From NCBI RefSeq assembly GCF_016427605.1, contig NZ_JAELXQ010000002.1, positions 1-64,000 on the forward strand: a stretch of 64,000 bases of DNA. The letters are read 5' to 3'. The position numbers and the translations under genes are program-made. This document shows, in pieces, positions 17,567 through 26,650 of this stretch; positions within the stretch are counted from its first letter, which is position 1, and every line of letters begins with the position of its first letter. A model generated the notes under the pieces. The model ran no database searches. It saw only the letters and a list, made by a program, of their open reading frames with translations, and was not told the DNA's origin. Origin of the DNA: Ochrobactrum sp. Q0168. GTDB lineage: Bacteria; Pseudomonadota; Alphaproteobacteria; Rhizobiales; Rhizobiaceae.

Positions 17567-20428
17567 TCACCTAATCCGATCAACAATACTTCGCGAGATA
17601 TGAAAAGCCTTGCGGAGAACTGAATAAAGTATGGGCGTTTTTCTTAAACGCACGATTATAGCATTCATCATTCTGAGTATTTTTCGGCGTTCTAAAGCGC
17701 TCAATTGCCCCTGTAATTCGATAAGCCCCTCCGTACTGGTAGCCATGCGACACAAGCGTTGCAATTGAAGGGACTCGAATCTGGATAAGCCATGGGTCGT
17801 TTGATAAAGCCGAACCTGTCCCGGCCATTCTGAATAGGTTCTCGCCATCGAATTCTTCCTAACCCGGTAAAGACACGTCACCTTTGGGATAACTGCGATA
17901 CGAAGCCCGCTGGCTATCACGTTGAGATAGAATGCCCAGTCTTCGTATTTTGCCTTAGACGCGGCGTTCCATCCCCCAATGCGCTTGGCATGAGAAACCC
18001 TGAAGCCAGAGTTTGCATGACCCAAATTGTTTTGCACTTGAGAGGTGACGAATCCGTCTCCGAGCGCACGGTAGATATACTGTCCCTTTGGAAGGTATTG
18101 ATTGAAGTCTGCGCCAGCATCAAACGCAGCCAGATATGGAACCGCCGCTGCTGCCGACGGGTCACGGGTCAACGCGACAACTATGGTCTTAACCCAGTCA
18201 TTCAGTGGGATATCATCTGAGTCAGCATTCAATATAAAATCCGTTTTACAGGCGGTCAAAGCCGTATTTCTCGCACCTGCCAGCCCACGATTGTGGGCGT
18301 GATCAAGGATTCTATACGGTATATTGAGATGCTTCTGAGCCGCCTCTGCCATCTCAATACGATTTTCAGTCAAAGACGCATCATTTACAATGATAATTTC
18401 GGTTGGGCGAAGAGACTGCTGATTGAGCGATTTCAACAAGTCAGTAAATTCGGCAATATCAGTATTATAGAATGGGATCATCACCGTCGAACTGGGACAC
18501 TCGACTTCGGCTTTGTCGCTCTTCACATACTTAGTGGTATCTGCCACATCATTGCTACGACGCAGATCATCAATGAGCTCCGCAGCGATACGGCTCCTTT
18601 TACTGCTATCCCAATCGACCAATTCTCGAATTTTACAACGAAGGGCTTCTGTAGAGAGATCAGCTAGACATTCCTGCCACACTTCCGCTCGGAACATCTC
18701 CGGGATGCCCCCTGCGTTGCCGGTCAGAAGAGAACCGCCATTGCCGACAACATCATAGACAGCGAGAGGGAAGTTATCGCCGCGATATGGTTCAACAAAC
18801 AAGCTATCGGACCTGCGCTCTCTTACATACGAAACAAGTTTCGCAAGATCAAAATCGGTATGCACCGTTAATTTGAAATGACGTTTGATAAACGCCTCGT
18901 TACGATAACCGCTAGTAGCTCCGCGCCCAATGAGTGTGACTTCCTCAATGCCCTTTGCCTTAAGATCCTTACAAAAGTTTTTGTCAAAGGATTCGCAAAA
19001 AAGGTCGAAACCCTTCATCGGCATAAATTTTCCAACAAAAACAATGCGTCTTATATTTGTAAATTCGAGGTTATCATTACTTATATTACCGTATTTATAA
19101 GGGCACATCAGAATCTTATTATCTTCGACAACTATTCCTGCTTGCTTGTAGAGATTACGCAAAAAGATCGACGGGAAAACGACTTGATCACTCAGTTCAA
19201 TGCAAATCTTTTCCTTAACCGCATACTCCTGAGCATCCACCCCTAACCAAGCCTGATTTGCATTTTCCAGATAATGTTGGTTGCCGTGACAATGTGTGAC
19301 AATTGTGAGTGTATCGGGAAGAATCCCCGCGCTTTTAGCTTGCGCAATGCGCATACCTATACCTAGATACTCCTGGAAGTGTATTTCCTTAAGATCAGGG
19401 CACATAAAAAGCAGCTGTTTGACAGCCTCAAGCAATATATCTGGGTGACCTATGTCGCCTATTCTCGATACATCGATCACATGTGCCGGGCTGAAAACGA
19501 CGTCATTCTTCAACTTTACTTTGCTGTCAAAATCGAAAGTGGTGAGCACGACTGAATTGTCAGTCGAACGGTGCCAGTCCGCCACAAAAGTGCCGATACC
19601 ACCGCTCGCGACCAACCCAGGATACTCAGTAGTGATCATCACCGACGACACACTTACGGAGGTAATACCATCGCGTGCCAACACTTCTCGATACGAAGAA
19701 GCGTCAAACAAGAATTCCGCAAGTATCGTGCTGCCTTGATCCTCTTGAGCATTCTCGAGAATATTATCTATCTGTGCTACATAGAAACCCGAAGCCGCAA
19801 GTAAGTTTCTAAGTTCTCCGCTGGTCCATTCTCGAATGTGGGCTGGATTATCTGGCTTACTCGTAAGTCGATGATTCGCCGACTGTGGACGGTTTGGTGT
19901 CGACAAGAAACAGCGATTACGGGTCGAAGCAGCCAATAGCAACCGGACTAGCGCTAAAAGCGGGCGCGGGTCGGGCAGATGTTCAATTATGTCGGCACAC
20001 AAGATGATCGTCGGGACGCCGTCGCGATATCTTTCGGCAACGGATAATACGTCGTTCCACGATGTTAGGTCGCACTCAACACGAGTTGCGGCTGGATAGT
20101 TCGCCTTAGCAGCAAACAACACCCCCGCAGTGTCAACGGCAATAACCTCAAAATCGCCTTCCGCAAAAAGGTTCTTGACCGTGAGAGCGCTGCCACAACC
20201 AATGTCTATTATCCGCCGCGCACCAGAAGCATCGGCGTATCGCTTTGCAGAAAGATACGCATCTGGTTGCCTTTCAGTATCTACATCCATATCGTCAATG
20301 AATATATCATTCAACGCACGAGCTTGCGCGTTTACCCCAAAATTCCATTGCGGGGTTGAGATATACTGGTGTGGAATACTGCTGTGCTCCAAAGACCTTG
20401 GGTTAACTTCTTTTGGAGCAGACATCAA
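17567..20428 (-). CDS. Trifunctional methyltransferase / GT4 / GT2 protein
   Basis: At 953 residues this is the largest polysaccharide enzyme here. Residues about 60-230 form a methyltransferase (RRIIDIGCGSAL at 72-83, ILCADIIEHLPDPRPLL). Residues about 255-630 form a GT-B domain (MITTEYPGLVASGGIGTFV, VGKFMPMKGFDLF, then VGNGGSLLTGNAGGIPEMF in place of the usual GT4 end). Residues about 645-870 are a GT2 domain (VMIPFYNTDI, IIIVNDASLTENR, ILNADSDDIPL with the Asp-x-Asp). Such three-domain proteins can act as chain-extending or capping enzymes, but the activity order is inference. It is the last gene of a minus-strand run beginning at wzm and is 24 bp after the epimerase gene. Confidence 0.82.
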   Translation of the reverse strand: MMSAPKEVNPRSLEHSSIPHQYISTPQWNFGVNAQARALNDIFIDDMDVDTERQPDAYLSAKRYADASGARRIIDIGCGSALTVKNLFAEGDFEVIAVDTAGVLFAAKANYPAATRVECDLTSWNDVLSVAERYRDGVPTIILCADIIEHLPDPRPLLALVRLLLAASTRNRCFLSTPNRPQSANHRLTSKPDNPAHIREWTSGELRNLLAASGFYVAQIDNILENAQEDQGSTILAEFLFDASSYREVLARDGITSVSVSSVMITTEYPGLVASGGIGTFVADWHRSTDNSVVLTTFDFDSKVKLKNDVVFSPAHVIDVSRIGDIGHPDILLEAVKQLLFMCPDLKEIHFQEYLGIGMRIAQAKSAGILPDTLTIVTHCHGNQHYLENANQAWLGVDAQEYAVKEKICIELSDQVVFPSIFLRNLYKQAGIVVEDNKILMCPYKYGNISNDNLEFTNIRRIVFVGKFMPMKGFDLFCESFDKNFCKDLKAKGIEEVTLIGRGATSGYRNEAFIKRHFKLTVHTDFDLAKLVSYVRERRSDSLFVEPYRGDNFPLAVYDVVGNGGSLLTGNAGGIPEMFRAEVWQECLADLSTEALRCKIRELVDWDSSKRSRIAAELIDDLRRSNDVADTTKYVKSDKAEVECPSSTVMIPFYNTDIAEFTDLLKSLNQQSLRPTEIIIVNDASLTENRIEMAEAAQKHLNIPYRILDHAHNRGLAGARNTALTACKTDFILNADSDDIPLNDWVKTIVVALTRDPSAAAAVPYLAAFDAGADFNQYLPKGQYIYRALGDGFVTSQVQNNLGHANSGFRVSHAKRIGGWNAASKAKYEDWAFYLNVIASGLRIAVIPKVTCLYRVRKNSMARTYSEWPGQVRLYQTTHGLSRFESLQLQRLCRMATSTEGLIELQGQLSALERRKILRMMNAIIVRLRKTPILYSVLRKAFHISRSIVDRIR

Positions 20429-20452
20429 AAACCATCCGAACTCATAAGACCT

Positions 20453-21367
20453 CTAAAGACAACTCACGGTGGCGCTTATACCATCTCTCAGATCAACATT
20501 TGGATGCCAGTCTAGTTCATTTCTTACTAACGATATATCAAGAACACTTTTTCTAACGTCGAATATTCTACCTGGAAGCGGGTTTCTTTTCGCTTTCACG
20601 CTCATCGCGTTCTCGACAAGGGAAATAATCTCATTAACACTCTTCCCTTCTCCACTGCCAATATTGAAAATCTTGTGGCTGCCTTTGTAGGCTATCGCCG
20701 ACTCCATCGCCCGGACGGCATCTCCGATGTAAACGTAGTCTCTCTGCGTTTCACCGTCGCCATAGACATCGACTGCACGGCCATTTTTTATCGCATCAAT
20801 CACAGCCGCTATCAGCCCAACCCCTTTGGCCACTGGTTGCAACGGCCCATAGGGATTAGACAACCGAAGGATCAGATAATCCAGCTGTCTTGTATATGAA
20901 AATACCCGAAGATAATTCTCAATTAGAAGTTTATGAGCACCATAGGCGTTCATTGGTATTGTAGGATCACTCTCGCGTGAAGCTACCATACCATTATCAC
21001 CATATACTGTGCCACCAGAGCTTACAAATATAACTTTCTTTACGCTTGCTTCCGCGCACAAGTCTAATAGAGAAATTGTGGGGTTAATGGTTCGAACAAT
21101 ATCCCCCGCTATATCAAAATTCACCTTCGGGGGATTAGTGCCGTGAACTAAATGAAAAACATAATCCTGATCAACGAGCGCTCGCTTAATTTGCTCAGCG
21201 TCAGAAAAATCTCCGCGCAGGAATTCGATATCGGGATGCAACGCCGTTGATGCAGTCCTTCCGAATGAGAATACCTTGTAACCAGCACTCAACAACTGAT
21301 TACAGAGATGCGTACCTACGAAGCCAGTACCACCCAGCACCAATACTCTTTGCTCAGACAAGGCCAT
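20453..21367 (-). CDS. NAD-dependent epimerase/dehydratase (extended SDR)
   Basis: A 304-residue sugar-nucleotide epimerase or dehydratase. The N-terminal VLVLGGTGFVGTHLC is the Rossmann glycine motif. FVSSGGTVYGDN carries the catalytic Ser region and MNAYGAHKLLIENYL the Tyr-x-x-x-Lys. LRLSNPYGPLQ and FNIGSGEGKSVNEII are typical of GalE-like enzymes of polysaccharide loci. It probably makes a UDP- or dTDP-linked sugar for this O-chain, but the substrate cannot be named. It sits 163 bp downstream of the GT25-type gene and 24 bp upstream of the trifunctional enzyme. Confidence 0.85.
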   Translation of the reverse strand: MALSEQRVLVLGGTGFVGTHLCNQLLSAGYKVFSFGRTASTALHPDIEFLRGDFSDAEQIKRALVDQDYVFHLVHGTNPPKVNFDIAGDIVRTINPTISLLDLCAEASVKKVIFVSSGGTVYGDNGMVASRESDPTIPMNAYGAHKLLIENYLRVFSYTRQLDYLILRLSNPYGPLQPVAKGVGLIAAVIDAIKNGRAVDVYGDGETQRDYVYIGDAVRAMESAIAYKGSHKIFNIGSGEGKSVNEIISLVENAMSVKAKRNPLPGRIFDVRKSVLDISLVRNELDWHPNVDLRDGISATVSCL

Positions 21368-21530
21368 CTCCTCGCGCTGTGATCGGACTAATTGAAAGAC
21401 CCCAATCTGTCAAACGTGACGAATCCTTGAGATCGATTTGACGCAGACCTCCAAAAAAAGGGTCTGTAGTACAACACTGGACATGCCGCCTGAAAACAAT
21501 ATTCACTTCTGATAGGAAGACATTATGATT

Positions 21531-23225
21531 CTACAAATCATTCGATGCGTGAGTGTGTAGCCACTCTCGAACTAGACCTTCAATCTTCTGCTGCGCAGCC
21601 GCGATCATTGGGGTGTAGCGTTCGTTTTCAAATCCCCATAAAGTGGACGTAGCGTCCTCCTTGTGTCCAGCTATAAATGGCAAAGCCACAACGACCCGGA
21701 GACCTTCCTGACGCTCAAGGTAACGGTCAATCGTGTTGGTGACAGCATCAGTATTCAGCGGATTCCATTTTGAGATTATTTCTAAAGCACTTTTATTATA
21801 TATGTTGAATACAGTGCTAGTCATTTTGTCGATAGTAACGTAGGTACGATCGCCAAATTGATCAACGGAGATGATTTTCGCGTCCGGATGAACATCGGCC
21901 ATCAGGCCAGAAAAGATATCCCAATTTGATCCGCGCTTATTAAGGTATTCATTTATCTCGCACAGGGTTTTATTGAAATTTCCAGGCAGCTCCACGTCAT
22001 CTTCGATGACGGTCAGCCTGTCCACCTCGTTCGCGACCGCATAGCGCGATAAGGCATTGAAGCTACATCCACAACCAATCCAACCTGCACTATGGCGAAT
22101 CCCGTCAAACAACTCGCAACCATCCGGCAGCGATTGGGCTATCGCCCTGCGCCGTTCTATAGTTTCGGGCAACGAAAGAGCGAAGAAGTCACTTTTCTGC
22201 GCAACATATATCGGATGTTCTAGAATGACGTTAGCCGCAACAACTCCAATAGCCACCAAAAAGCGGTCCATCATAAAATTGAAGCGTGCCGCACTGACTG
22301 AAACAGCGACTTCGAGAGTTTTGCTCTTCGTCGCCAAATTGTGAAGCATCTCCGACGCCGAGGTCATCATGCTCTCGACAGACCCCTCATCGAAGAATTT
22401 CACTGCACCTTCGAGTTCAGGATATTCATCCTGATCCATTGTGCCTTCAGAGAGAACAGGGACACCCAAAGAAATGCACTCGCATATCCGGGGCATTTCC
22501 AACAACGCTCCGTCATAATAATGAATATTTACAACAATCTTTGATTGTTGTATTACGTCGTATAGTTCTCTACCAAACAAATCGTTGCATATTTTTACAC
22601 TATACTTCTCTTTCAATCTATCAAGAAAACTACTTCTTCGTTCGCTGCTTGAACTGTCACCATAAAACACAAAATCATATTTTTTTGGCTTTGTGTTATA
22701 TTCAAAATCCTCGGCCAGCGAAGCACCGATTGGCAAATAATGTACTTTTGGGTATTTCAGACCGTTCTTGGCTAAAAAATCGACGTTCGTTAGAGAATAT
22801 TCGAGCACCCACAGAGAATCTGCGAGAATTTTCTTATATTGCGCCGTGAACCATCTTGAACTTACCGATTGCTCAAGCTGGAAGATGACCCGTTTGTTTG
22901 CTGGCGGGAGACGCCCGAACATCTGCGCGCAAAGAACAATATAAAAATCATGGTCGAAACTCTTCATCGAGCCCGTAACGATTTCGCTTTCGATTCCGTG
23001 ACTTGCTAAGCGTTCCGATATAGCCCGCGCTATAAAAAGGGTGTGTGGCGTGCAGACAATGCCCCAAACGATGCCACTTTCGTGCGCGAGGCGTTTACGC
23101 AGCTTCACATAATTAAATTCGCGCCCGTACCATTTCAGGCGACGTAACAACCCTGAAACATCCCCCTTGGCCAAATAGCGTAGCGCATTGGTCAACTGCC
23201 TGAAGCGGCTGGCTAATTTTGGCAT
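21531..23225 (-). CDS. Two-domain glycosyltransferase with GT25-like C-terminus
   Basis: A 564-residue protein. The first 320 residues resemble a GT-B fold of the CgeB/glycosyl transferase 1 type (ICECISLGVPVLSEGT, VKFFDEGSVESMM). The C-terminal part, about 335-560, resembles family 25 LPS glycosyltransferases: FALSLPETIERRRAIAQSL at the start, CSFNALSRYAVANEVDRLTVIEDDVELP with the Glu-Asp-Asp metal site, and DRYLERQEGLRVVVALPFIAG near the end. It has no membrane segments. It lies 118 bp downstream of wzt in the same direction. It probably adds one or two sugars of the repeat. The N-terminal assignment is weaker than the C-terminal one. Confidence 0.7.
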   Translation of the reverse strand: MPKLASRFRQLTNALRYLAKGDVSGLLRRLKWYGREFNYVKLRKRLAHESGIVWGIVCTPHTLFIARAISERLASHGIESEIVTGSMKSFDHDFYIVLCAQMFGRLPPANKRVIFQLEQSVSSRWFTAQYKKILADSLWVLEYSLTNVDFLAKNGLKYPKVHYLPIGASLAEDFEYNTKPKKYDFVFYGDSSSSERRSSFLDRLKEKYSVKICNDLFGRELYDVIQQSKIVVNIHYYDGALLEMPRICECISLGVPVLSEGTMDQDEYPELEGAVKFFDEGSVESMMTSASEMLHNLATKSKTLEVAVSVSAARFNFMMDRFLVAIGVVAANVILEHPIYVAQKSDFFALSLPETIERRRAIAQSLPDGCELFDGIRHSAGWIGCGCSFNALSRYAVANEVDRLTVIEDDVELPGNFNKTLCEINEYLNKRGSNWDIFSGLMADVHPDAKIISVDQFGDRTYVTIDKMTSTVFNIYNKSALEIISKWNPLNTDAVTNTIDRYLERQEGLRVVVALPFIAGHKEDATSTLWGFENERYTPMIAAAQQKIEGLVREWLHTHASNDL

Positions 23226-23343
23226 GGCTGTTCAATACCTTACAATAATAACGACGAACTCGCATGAGTAAGAAGCCAATTATATCATTGGTTTCTGAAA
23301 CGCGCTTTCCATGCGACTTTCATGCGAGCCGCTTAGACTTGCG

Positions 23344-24087
23344 TCATTCACCAAAATATGCAGCCAGTACATCATTAGGCGGCCCGTCCATTTTCACCCG
23401 CCCATGTTCCAGCCAGATTACTCTGTTGCAGTTCTTGGTCATCAGATCTTTTGAATGACTGGCAAGAACGAGAATCTTCGTAGAGTCCACGAGCTCACGC
23501 ATACGTATATTGGCGCGCTCTTTAAAATCCTCATCACCAGTCGAAAGCCATTCATCCATGATCAGGATTTCAGGACGAACAGCCGTTGATGTCGCAAAAG
23601 CCAATCTTAACTGCATACCCGACGAATATGTACGGAATGGAACATCCAAGAATTCTCCGAGACCAGAAAAATCGGCAATCTGGTCAAATTTCTCGGCAAT
23701 TTCTTCGGGCGGCATTCCCATCATCGCCGAGCGCAGACGGATATTTTCTCGTCCTGTCGCATCTGGATCTATTCCTAGATTGATATTGATCAACGATACA
23801 CAGTGGCCATTAATGACCGAACTTCCATGTGTCGGGGTATAGATGCCCGACAAGACACGAAGCAACGTGGTCTTACCCGATCCGTTATGGCCGATCAACC
23901 CAACCCGATCTCCGTCCCTGAACGTCATAGAGACATCATCAAGCCCCCGCACAATCACCAGACGGTCACTGCGTCGTTCGATTTTTCCGCCTGTAGCGAT
24001 GCTGAGAACTCTGTTTTTGAGTGAGCGGCTAGTCGAATTATAGATCGGAAATTCGACACTAACATTCTGAAGTTGAATTAAACTCAT
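23344..24087 (-). CDS. wzt: O-polysaccharide ABC transporter ATP-binding protein (Wzt)
   Basis: A 247-residue ATPase with Walker A (GLIGHNGSGKTTLL), signature (TYSSGMQLRLAFA) and Walker B (ILIMDEWLSTGD) typical of polysaccharide exporters of the Wzt/KpsT/RfbE type. It ends soon after the ATPase domain and so lacks the C-terminal carbohydrate-binding domain seen in the longer Wzt proteins that recognise capped chains; export then should not require a modified end. It is three bases downstream of wzm. Confidence 0.92.
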   Translation of the reverse strand: MSLIQLQNVSVEFPIYNSTSRSLKNRVLSIATGGKIERRSDRLVIVRGLDDVSMTFRDGDRVGLIGHNGSGKTTLLRVLSGIYTPTHGSSVINGHCVSLININLGIDPDATGRENIRLRSAMMGMPPEEIAEKFDQIADFSGLGEFLDVPFRTYSSGMQLRLAFATSTAVRPEILIMDEWLSTGDEDFKERANIRMRELVDSTKILVLASHSKDLMTKNCNRVIWLEHGRVKMDGPPNDVLAAYFGE

Positions 24088-24090
24088 TTT

Positions 24091-24942
24091 CTACAACCAA
24101 TACGCTACGCGCCAGCGATATCGCCCAAAGAACAGAATCGCAACGATCCAACCAATTATTGCGCACGCAAACCCGAACGTCCAATCAAGCAGAGATGGCG
24201 GAGAACCGAAGAGCGGAGCACGAACAAGTTCGATAAAGTGATAGAAGGGGTTCAAATCGATAAACGCTCGGGAAACGTGGTCCGGTAATATCTTCACCAT
24301 CCACATGATCGGCGTCGCATAAAACAACACTTGCAGAATGTTCGTAACCACTTGGGTCATGTCGCGAAATCTCGCGCATAGAATCGCGAGAATGAGCATC
24401 ATCCAAGATAAATTGATGCACAAGACTATAAAACCTGGAATTGCCCAAAGCACATTCACACTGATCATTCGACCGAGAATAAGAAGAAGAACAGGAAAAA
24501 TGACAATATTATGAGCGAATATTATTATATTTCTCCAAACCGCACGCATAACATGTGTAAACAACGGCATGCGAACTTGTAGGATTATTCCGTCGGAAGA
24601 CGTAAATGTCGTACATCCCTCATTCAAGCAAGTCGAGATAAAGCCCCACGTGATGACGCCAGCGCACAGATACGGCAGAAACTCACGCATCTCGCTTTGG
24701 AAGAGCGTTCCGAAAATCAAACCTAGCGCGCCGATAAACACAGCCATGTTCAACGTTAGCCAAAAAGCGCCTACCCTGGAGCGCCGATAACGTTGTGCAA
24801 CATCTTGCCAGCCGAAAATTAAAGCCAAGCGATATTTGGACAGAGCTTCCGAAATGTCGCCAATGGCGACTTTAGCTCCTTTGGTTGGCTCTGCCACCAC
24901 AACGTCGTGCGACACGACGGCCCTAGTCATCTCAATACTCAT
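24091..24942 (-). CDS. wzm: O-polysaccharide ABC transporter permease (Wzm)
   Basis: An ABC-2 type permease with about six hydrophobic helices. FGWQDVAQRYRRSRVGAFWLTLNM just before the first helix is typical of Wzm/KpsM. It pairs with Wzt to carry undecaprenyl-linked O-chain across the inner membrane. I use the ATG at 24942 (283 residues), which has GGAAG five bases upstream; the frame also opens at a TTG at 25005. It is first in the minus-strand run wzm-wzt-GT-epimerase-trifunctional enzyme. Confidence 0.9.
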   Translation of the reverse strand: MSIEMTRAVVSHDVVVAEPTKGAKVAIGDISEALSKYRLALIFGWQDVAQRYRRSRVGAFWLTLNMAVFIGALGLIFGTLFQSEMREFLPYLCAGVITWGFISTCLNEGCTTFTSSDGIILQVRMPLFTHVMRAVWRNIIIFAHNIVIFPVLLLILGRMISVNVLWAIPGFIVLCINLSWMMLILAILCARFRDMTQVVTNILQVLFYATPIMWMVKILPDHVSRAFIDLNPFYHFIELVRAPLFGSPPSLLDWTFGFACAIIGWIVAILFFGRYRWRVAYWL

Positions 24943-25346
24943 GGGTTCTTCCGGGCCAATCCGATATTTGTCACGAATGCCACCTTCTTGAATAAATCTA
25001 AACAACTCTCTTATGCGTAATTGAAGAAATATAGCTGCTAAGTCAACTCCGTCGTCACCCGCGAATACGGCGCATTTAGGACCCGCTCGTTATGGTAGGA
25101 TATCACCGAGTATGATCTGTCATATTGGCTAGCATACACCGTTCTCTCGCAGTCGGGAGAATATTGGACCAAAACCCATACGTTTGGTGAGGGCCAAAGC
25201 TGCCATTAAGCTGAACCCAGACGACAATCAGCTTATACGATTTTTAATACAGGATGACGAGAACCAAAAGGTGTCCCGGCATCTATCAGAAGGATCTGGG
25301 AAAACGCGAGCAGCAGCTAAAAGCGTTTGATTTTTCCATCAAGTAG
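24943..25346. other. Gene-free stretch between wzm and tRNA-Gln
   Basis: About 400 bp that must contain the wzm promoter. I see no ribosome-binding site with a convincing frame. A short plus frame near 25190-25325 reads like protein-coding sequence but has no start, and could be a decayed gene end. Confidence 0.4.
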
Positions 25347-25421
25347 TGGCTGGGGCGCCTGGATTCGAACCAGGGAATGCCGGTACCAAAAACCGGTGCC
25401 TTACCGCTTGGCTACGCCCCA
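25347..25421 (-). tRNA. tRNA-Gln (anticodon TTG)
   Basis: On the minus strand the sequence folds as a full cloverleaf: acceptor TGGGGCG pairing with CGCCCCA, a D arm, an anticodon stem CCGGT/ACCGG with loop TTTTGGT (anticodon TTG), and a T arm with GGTTCGAATCC. The CCA end is encoded (25347-25349). It lies between the polysaccharide locus and the core-like wbkF gene, a common position for island boundaries. Confidence 0.96.
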
Positions 25422-25507
25422 ACAAATCAAACCGAAGCAATCGGTTGCGCGGCCTTATAGCCGCTTCATTTCGCAAGCGCAATCGCCTAATCGCGAAATC
25501 CTCGCTC

Positions 25508-26650
25508 ATGCTCAAACTACCAGTTCGAACGTCACAATCACTTTATTGGCTTACGTCTTTCACCGGCAATACAAGCGGGGATTTGCGCGGACGCGTAAAG
25601 CTGATAATTCCTGTAACAGCTTCATTTGCCGTCGGTATCCCTATGCTTTTTTTAGCAATCTCTTCTGTATTCAGTGCAGTCCTCTGCGTTCTGGGTCTTG
25701 TGATCCTTTCTCGTCTTCTGCCCGCGACATTTCTGGCTGCGCGGATGAATTCGCGTTCGAACCACACAGTTGCGGCAAGACAGATTGGTGGATTGGCTCT
25801 GATACCGGCGACGCTTGCTACTTTGCTGATTTTCGGGGCCGATCTTGAAATTGCCAACAGGCTGTTGCTCTGCCTTGTTGGTGCATCGACCTTGCTGTGG
25901 ATTATCGGCGGGCTGGACGACCGCTATGAGTTGTCCGAGATCATTCGACTCGGATCGCAGCTGCTGGCTGCCTGCCTCGTGCTTTATGGCCTGGGACCTG
26001 ACTTCCGGCTTCTAGCGGATGTGCTGCCCCATTGGCTGGAAGCTGTGTTGATCGTATTTGCGCTTCTGATCGCCATCAATGTCACGAACTTTATGGACGG
26101 CCTCGATCTGATGACTGTCGCGGGGCTCGGGCTACCGCTGGCGGGTATCGCTCTGCTGGCGGCGCTTGGCCTTGCAGGCATGGAAAGCGGCGGTTTGAGC
26201 GCGGCCACTGCGGGAGGCCTGCTTGTCTTCGCATTTTTCAACCGCCCCCCTGCTCGCGTTTTTCTCGGCGATTCAGGAAGCTTGCCTCTTGGTCTGATGA
26301 CTGGCACGGCCCTGCTTGTGCTGGCGCGCGAGACTCACATCGTCGTGGCATTGATTTTGCCGCTTTATTATATTCTCGATGCTGGCTCGACCATTATCAT
26401 GCGTCTCGGCCAAGGCGAGAATATCCTTAAAGCGCATTCGAAACATGCTTATCAGGTCGCCAAACGCGCGGGCTGGAGCGTCCTGAAGGTCGTCGGCCAT
26501 GTGGCGCTGCTCAACCTTGTCCTGATTGCCTGCGCCATCGCGCTGCTGGCGCTTGACCATCTCCTCACGCGTGTGGCTTTTCTGCTCGTTGCAGTGGTTG
26601 CAACGCTGGTGCTGCTTTTGGATTTCCGGGGGCGCTTCAGGAAGCTATGA
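25508..26650 (+). CDS. wbkF: Undecaprenyl-phosphate glycosyl-1-phosphate transferase (WbkF/WecA-like)
   Basis: A 380-residue polytopic membrane protein of family GT4 (MraY/WecA/WbpL class). The aspartate-rich LDDRYELSEIIRLGSQLLAA, the NVTNFMDGLDLMTVAGLG segment and VFLGDSGSLPLGLM are the active-site motifs; the C-terminal KAHSKHAYQVA has the conserved histidine region. It should transfer an amino-sugar-1-phosphate to undecaprenyl phosphate to start O-chain or core synthesis. The open frame extends back to 25346, but that part is antisense to tRNA-Gln, so I take the ATG at 25508. The last 14 bp overlap the end of the convergent wbkD-like gene. The Brucella symbol is from recalled gene order and family. 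Confidence 0.85.
   Translation: MLKLPVRTSQSLYWLTSFTGNTSGDLRGRVKLIIPVTASFAVGIPMLFLAISSVFSAVLCVLGLVILSRLLPATFLAARMNSRSNHTVAARQIGGLALIPATLATLLIFGADLEIANRLLLCLVGASTLLWIIGGLDDRYELSEIIRLGSQLLAACLVLYGLGPDFRLLADVLPHWLEAVLIVFALLIAINVTNFMDGLDLMTVAGLGLPLAGIALLAALGLAGMESGGLSAATAGGLLVFAFFNRPPARVFLGDSGSLPLGLMTGTALLVLARETHIVVALILPLYYILDAGSTIIMRLGQGENILKAHSKHAYQVAKRAGWSVLKVVGHVALLNLVLIACAIALLALDHLLTRVAFLLVAVVATLVLLLDFRGRFRKL

Noticed and set aside
25346-25507. N-terminal extension of the wbkF-like frame
   Set aside because: It is antisense to tRNA-Gln and has no transmembrane or domain sequence; the enzyme starts at 25508.
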